A stretch of DNA of 64,000 nt from an uncultured Aquimarina sp. Its GTDB lineage: Bacteria; Bacteroidota; Bacteroidia; Flavobacteriales; Flavobacteriaceae. Shown one piece after another: positions 61,993-64,000 of the stretch. The number at the start of each line of letters is the position of its first letter. Position 1 is the first letter of the stretch. The position numbers and the translations under genes are program-made. The stretch spans positions 248,001 through 312,000 of the forward strand of contig CANMSL010000003.1 of assembly GCA_947500505.1 (NCBI GenBank). Direction: 5' to 3'. The notes under the pieces were generated by a model that worked only from the letters and a program-made list of their open reading frames with translations, was not told the DNA's origin and did no database searches.

Positions 61993-63063
61993 CTATTCTA
62001 TTATAATCTGAACACGTGCATTAGATCCTAATTCGTTGTTATCAATATCTTCACCTTCTTTCGGTTCTGTATTACTAACTCCAACATATTCAATCAAGCT
62101 TTCATCAATTCCATTAGCTACTAAATATTCTTTGACGAAGCCTGCTCGTGCTGAAGAGAGAATCTCATTTTCAAATTCAATTTCAGAATCATTAGCATGT
62201 CCAACTATTTTAATACTTTCGAATTTAAATACTTTAAGATACTGTAAATAAGAATCTAGCGCTGTTTTGATTTCCTCGTAAACTTCGCTTTCACCAATTA
62301 GGTATTCAATATCTGAGAAATCCAAAGCCATATTGCAAATATTATCTACATCTATTCCTTGAACATCTTGCATTTCTCTTAGCTCTACATCGTCAATATA
62401 GTAATATGCATCGCTAAACGACCCTCCTCTTAAAGATTTTCCATTAGGGCTATCCGAAAAATAGCCTAGTGACACATACTTTTCTGTACCCTTTGCTTTA
62501 TAAATGCCACAAACCTTTGTCCAGTTTTTAGTATCACAAATCATCTCAGATGATTCGATATGTAACTTATATTTAGATGTTTCAGTAAATCTTGGGATTC
62601 TTGCCGTAAAATATGATCCGATCGAAGAAGTACAAGAATTACTTACTCTGCCTTCTCCTAATGACACGTACATATGAAAATAATAGTATTTTCCCGCTTT
62701 TAGAGGACTGACAAGCTTAGCTACGATAGATTCCTTTGTATTATTGCTGGTTATATACAATCCAACCTTGGATTCCCCTGTTCGTGGTTCCTGAGGACCA
62801 AATTGTTTTAAAAAACCAGGTGCTTTATGATCAAAATTTACTTCACTCACTGCCGGATGATGTGCATCGGGCGTATTGCTTAAGGATTTCCAATCAGAAA
62901 TAACTCCAAAGTTTCGCATCTCGTGCTTTAGTTTTTTAACGGCTGCGTTTGTATTTTCAAAACTTGGATTGGGAATTAAATTTTGCGCCAGAGAATTCGT
63001 AGTGAAACCGATGACAAAAATTGCAATAGATAAAAGGTATAGGTTAGATTTTGGGCTATTCAT
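61993..63063 (-). CDS. OmpA family outer-membrane protein
   Basis: A 356-residue exported protein (signal ending near SLAQN, residue 27). Residues about 28-235 form a carbohydrate-binding-like beta sandwich starting LIPNPSFEN, as in many Bacteroidota surface proteins. The C-terminal 110 residues are an OmpA peptidoglycan-binding domain (KIVGHANDSEIEFENEILSS, RAGFVKEYLVANGID, NARVQIIIE). It probably anchors the outer membrane to the cell wall. Confidence 0.88.
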   Translation of the reverse strand: MNSPKSNLYLLSIAIFVIGFTTNSLAQNLIPNPSFENTNAAVKKLKHEMRNFGVISDWKSLSNTPDAHHPAVSEVNFDHKAPGFLKQFGPQEPRTGESKVGLYITSNNTKESIVAKLVSPLKAGKYYYFHMYVSLGEGRVSNSCTSSIGSYFTARIPRFTETSKYKLHIESSEMICDTKNWTKVCGIYKAKGTEKYVSLGYFSDSPNGKSLRGGSFSDAYYYIDDVELREMQDVQGIDVDNICNMALDFSDIEYLIGESEVYEEIKTALDSYLQYLKVFKFESIKIVGHANDSEIEFENEILSSARAGFVKEYLVANGIDESLIEYVGVSNTEPKEGEDIDNNELGSNARVQIIIE

Positions 63064-63213
63064 CTCTTTTCTTTTCAGGTTTAGATATATTCGAAATATA
63101 GTTAAATATTTCTTAATATAAAATATACTTTGACAAGTAACAAAAACTAGTCCAAAAAAAGAAACGGAGTAAAACTATCTATATTGCCACTATTAAAAAA
63201 ATTGTATTAATAT

Positions 63214-64000
63214 CTATTCATTTCCCTTTTTCATTATTAAGTCCTTACTCAGATAATTGAATCGAATGTACAGTAAAAATGCTGACGTTGTCAACCCAGC
63301 CAGTAACCCTATCCATATACCAGAACTTTTGTACGCTGTATACAACCCTAAGTAGTAACTAATAGGAAAGCCTATTACCCAATATGCGATAAAAGTAATC
63401 AAAGTGGGAATTTTTACATCTTGCAATCCTCTAAGAGCTCCAAGAACAGCTACTTGTATACCATCAGATATCTGAAACAATGCAGCAATTATTAAAAGTC
63501 TGGCTGCAATAGCAATTACCTCCGTATTATCGGCTAAATTTTCAACATCATTTACATCAAGATATATCTTGGGTAATACATCATTGAAAATGATAAAAAA
63601 TAAAGCGAATACAATCTCTATCAATAGTGTTAATAAAAAAATTGAGAATGCAATTCGTCTTAATTCTTTAAACTGCTTCAATCCTTTTTGATTACCTACT
63701 CTCACCATAGCAGCCACGCTTAGACCCATAGCTACCATAAAAGTCATTGCAGCAAGGTTTAGTGCTATTTGATTAGCTGCCTGAGGGTTTTTGCCCAAAA
63801 TACCTGAAATCCAAATTGCAGCTGTAAAAATACCTACTTCAAAAAACATTTGTAGTGCTGAAGGAAAACCTAGTGTCAGGATCTTTTTCAGCATAGTACT
63901 CTGAAGTACAAACAACTTAATACCCGTCACATAAGGTTTTGACTTCTCTTTATATTTCAGAAAAACCCATAAAAAAACCACCATAATCAATCTCGATACC
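63214..64000 (-). CDS. MATE family efflux transporter (C-terminal part, cut by window edge)
   Basis: The frame runs from the right edge to a stop at 63214 and covers about the C-terminal half of a MATE/NorM exporter. TLGFPSALQMFFEVGIFTAA (start of the second bundle), ANQIALNLAAMTFMVAMGLS, and QVAVLGALRGLQDVKIPTLI are family landmarks; six membrane helices are visible. The true start lies beyond the window. Such exporters use Na or H gradients to remove drugs or metabolites. Confidence 0.9.
   Translation of the reverse strand, partial: VSRLIMVVFLWVFLKYKEKSKPYVTGIKLFVLQSTMLKKILTLGFPSALQMFFEVGIFTAAIWISGILGKNPQAANQIALNLAAMTFMVAMGLSVAAMVRVGNQKGLKQFKELRRIAFSIFLLTLLIEIVFALFFIIFNDVLPKIYLDVNDVENLADNTEVIAIAARLLIIAALFQISDGIQVAVLGALRGLQDVKIPTLITFIAYWVIGFPISYYLGLYTAYKSSGIWIGLLAGLTTSAFLLYIRFNYLSKDLIMKKGNE

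Noticed and set aside
1..64000. CRISPR arrays, tRNA or rRNA genes, prophage or insertion-sequence transposases
   Set aside because: No regularly spaced repeats, cloverleaf-like sequences or mobile-element genes were found on either strand by eye.

Overview
The window is AT-rich and comes from a member of the Bacteroidota, most probably a marine Flavobacteriaceae of the Aquimarina type (the genus is inference). The pointers are Bacteroidota-type promoters (TTG, 17-23 nt, then TAnnTTTG), few clear Shine-Dalgarno sites, an rpmB-rpmG-DUF4295 cluster ahead of ftsY, a SecA carrying the long Bacteroidota insertion, a FecI/FecR/STN-TonB receptor set, and many lipoproteins. Most genes are chromosomal housekeeping or envelope genes. 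I see no phage, plasmid, insertion sequence, CRISPR array, rRNA or tRNA.

Layout. 1-11 kb: a frameshifted M16 protease, a GTP-cyclohydrolase-II-like protein, an AraC-pirin-nitroreductase group, small secreted proteins, rimO and a lipoprotein serine hydrolase. 11-16.7 kb: ECF sigma factor, FecR and STN-TonB receptor on the minus strand, divergent from an acidic lipoprotein built of Cys-bracketed repeats. 17-26 kb: amidase, ftsY and the L28/L33 operon, a candidate structured RNA, two tandem paralogues of unknown function, and the operon exonuclease-FAH hydrolase-HPt-cinA. 26-31 kb: a DtxR/MntR-type repressor divergent from a Mn/Fe-type ABC importer whose two permeases both end in a winged-helix-like domain; the repressor's probable operator lies exactly on the importer promoter. 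31-39.8 kb: a thioredoxin-fold lipoprotein-like protein, metallophosphoesterase, MarR regulator with a small-protein operon, a 2-oxoacid dehydrogenase E2, a glycosyltransferase that seems to start at CTG, recR and a cobalamin adenosyltransferase. 40-54 kb: secA, a PadR module, a decayed DUF4377 gene, two secreted paralogues with T9SS-like repeats, M23 peptidase plus flavin monooxygenase, and two ECF sigma/membrane-protein operons. 54-64 kb: a phytoene-desaturase-like oxidoreductase, DUF2911, MeaB GTPase, a bifunctional PBP, PAP2 phosphatase, an OmpA-family protein and a MATE exporter that runs off the end.

How genes work together. Three sigma/anti-sigma style units (14.5-15.0, 48.4-49.4 and 51.1-53.6 kb) point to cell-surface signalling. 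Metal homeostasis is one compact regulon at 25.4-31.0 kb. Regulatory palindromes that can be tied to neighbouring regulators are seen for the metal repressor (26042-26067), the MarR protein (33632-33655) and the PadR protein (44357-44393). A dispersed inverted-repeat family (arms like AACCCGnnTTATGCATT) occurs three times between genes.

The items most worth following are the Cys-bracketed acidic repeat lipoprotein beside FecI/FecR, the hairpin-rich locus at 20999-21109, the overlapping metal operator/promoter, and the inverted-repeat family. All identifications rest on reading motifs by eye; no database search was run.
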